Below are positions 63,181-64,000 of a stretch of DNA of 64,000 nucleotides, one piece after another (position 1 is the first letter of the stretch; every line of letters begins with the position of its first letter). A program made the translations under genes and the position numbers. Below the pieces are notes generated by a model. The model saw only the letters and a program-made list of their open reading frames with translations, was not told where the DNA came from and ran no database searches. The stretch comes from Pseudomonadota bacterium. Its GTDB lineage: Bacteria > Pseudomonadota > Gammaproteobacteria > Steroidobacterales > Woeseiaceae. The stretch spans positions 1 through 64,000 of the forward strand of contig JACZSM010000005.1 of assembly GCA_022574185.1 (NCBI GenBank), given 5' to 3'.

Positions 63181-64000
63181 CTAAGTTTGCTTGGGGCCGA
63201 TGTGCCGCTCGCCGCGTGCTGCAGCCAGTGCAACCTGTCGGCGGCGTTCTTCGAGGCCAGCGGCGCGATTTTCATCGAGTTCATCGATGCACTTCGGGCA
63301 CGATACGCCTTCGCGATAGTCGGATGAGGCGACGTCGTCGCTGCTCAACGGGCGGCGACATGCATGGCACTGCACGTACCTGCCTTCGGCCAGGTCCCGG
63401 TCTACCGCAACGCGCGTATCGAAAACGAAGCACTCGCCGTCCCAGCAACTGTCTTCGGGTCGCATTTCCGCCAGGTAGTTCAGTACACCGCCTTGCAGGT
63501 GATACACGTTCTTGAATCCGAGTTCGAGCATCAACGCCGTCGCTTTCTCGCAGCGTATTCCGCCGGTGCAGAACATCGCCAGCGGTCGATCTTGCGACGA
63601 CTCGGCAAGTTCTTCGGCGAACTCCTGGAACTGTCGAAAGTTGTCGGTCCCCGGATCGATCGCGCGTGGAAATGTGCCGACCTCAAACTCGTAGTGATTG
63701 CGAGTATCGACGACAAGCACGTTAGGGTCTTCGATTAACGCATTCCACTGATCGGGAGCCACATGAATTCCTGCCTGCTTGTGTGGCAAGATATCGGGCC
63801 GACCGAGCGTGACGATTTCTTTCTTGATGCGTACACGCATGTGACGAAATGGCGCATCCGTGGACTCGGTCCAGCGACCATCAATCGGCATGTCCAGCGC
63901 CAGATTTGCCTCGATCCAGGCAATTACGGTCTTGATTGCCGCTTCACTTCCGGCAATCGTGCCATTAAAACCCTCTCCCGCAACGAGAATCGTGCCTAAC
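63181..64000 (-). CDS. trhO: tRNA uridine(34) hydroxylase, 5' end beyond the window
   Basis: TrhO (YceA) makes 5-hydroxyuridine at position 34 of tRNAs. The rhodanese-like domain has the catalytic Cys in MFCTGGIRCEKATALML, and the C-terminus has Cys pairs (QCHACRRPL; CPKCIDEL). The frame is open past the apparent Met at 63891: LGTILVAGEGFNGTIAGSEA is read upstream and belongs to the N-terminal domain. The gene therefore runs beyond the right edge of the window. Confidence 0.93.
   Translation of the reverse strand, partial: LGTILVAGEGFNGTIAGSEAAIKTVIAWIEANLALDMPIDGRWTESTDAPFRHMRVRIKKEIVTLGRPDILPHKQAGIHVAPDQWNALIEDPNVLVVDTRNHYEFEVGTFPRAIDPGTDNFRQFQEFAEELAESSQDRPLAMFCTGGIRCEKATALMLELGFKNVYHLQGGVLNYLAEMRPEDSCWDGECFVFDTRVAVDRDLAEGRYVQCHACRRPLSSDDVASSDYREGVSCPKCIDELDENRAAGLEERRRQVALAAARGERHIGPKQT

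Overview
The window is one continuous stretch of a gammaproteobacterial chromosome. The evidence is conserved gammaproteobacterial gene order: aroQ-accB-accC-prmA, dusB-fis-purH-purD, trxA-rho with a divergent rhlB, msrP-msrQ, and a groES-groL pair. No 16S gene is present, so a narrower placement is inference. The class-2 IleRS, a perfect CIRCE element, an N-terminally extended Rho and several Zn-peptidase lipoproteins would suit a deep-branching marine or sediment lineage.

Layout. 0-34.4 kb is ordinary chromosome: a radical SAM protein, a TPR protein, an M23 peptidase, msrA, folE, an SMP-30-like protein, two metallopeptidase-like lipoproteins, murI, a class-2 ileS, an epoxide-hydrolase-like enzyme, msrPQ, groESL, a 748-residue DsbD with a duplicated alpha domain, a TlpA-like protein, then aroQ-accBC-prmA, a DUF3426 protein, dusB-fis-purHD and moeA. 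34.5-43.9 kb is a chromosomal integron. A leftward integron integrase (34473-35314), broken by an internal deletion and frameshift, faces about 13 rightward gene cassettes separated by attC sites of about 100 bp. Five cassettes are toxin-antitoxin modules (two HigBA, one Gp49-like/XRE, one RelE/XRE, one HicAB). The others carry a glyoxalase-fold protein, a HAD hydrolase, a small CCPF-motif protein with a lipoprotein, a DUF protein, a membrane protein, a DCC-family protein, a TfoX-like protein and a gamma-glutamylcyclotransferase. The attC sites decay with distance from the integrase. 43.9-51.6 kb holds non-cassette genes (two hypothetical proteins, a C69 dipeptidase homologue, a SWIM protein, a VIT/vWA surface protein with a divergent TetR regulator and three operator palindromes) and three further fossil attC sites flanking an 88-aa ORF and a GNAT gene, so the array was once longer. 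50.8-64 kb returns to chromosome: a type IV pilin, a class III aminotransferase, a FecI/FecR/TonB-receptor cell-surface signalling set, rho-trxA, rhlB, yrfG, cysQ, a DUF465 protein and a partial trhO.

The most interesting observation is in the toxin-antitoxin cassettes. All five share one control layout: a sigma70-like promoter, an inverted repeat overlapping it (differently placed and weaker in the RelE cassette), and a toxin start codon only 6-9 nt after the -10 box. This predicts leaderless toxin mRNAs, a self-contained autoregulated unit that also places promoters inside an array of otherwise nearly promoterless cassettes. A second observation is that the five toxin-antitoxin cassettes all carry one attC subtype, while three neighbouring metabolic or unknown cassettes carry another. 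With the integrase broken, the array may be frozen unless an integrase acts in trans.
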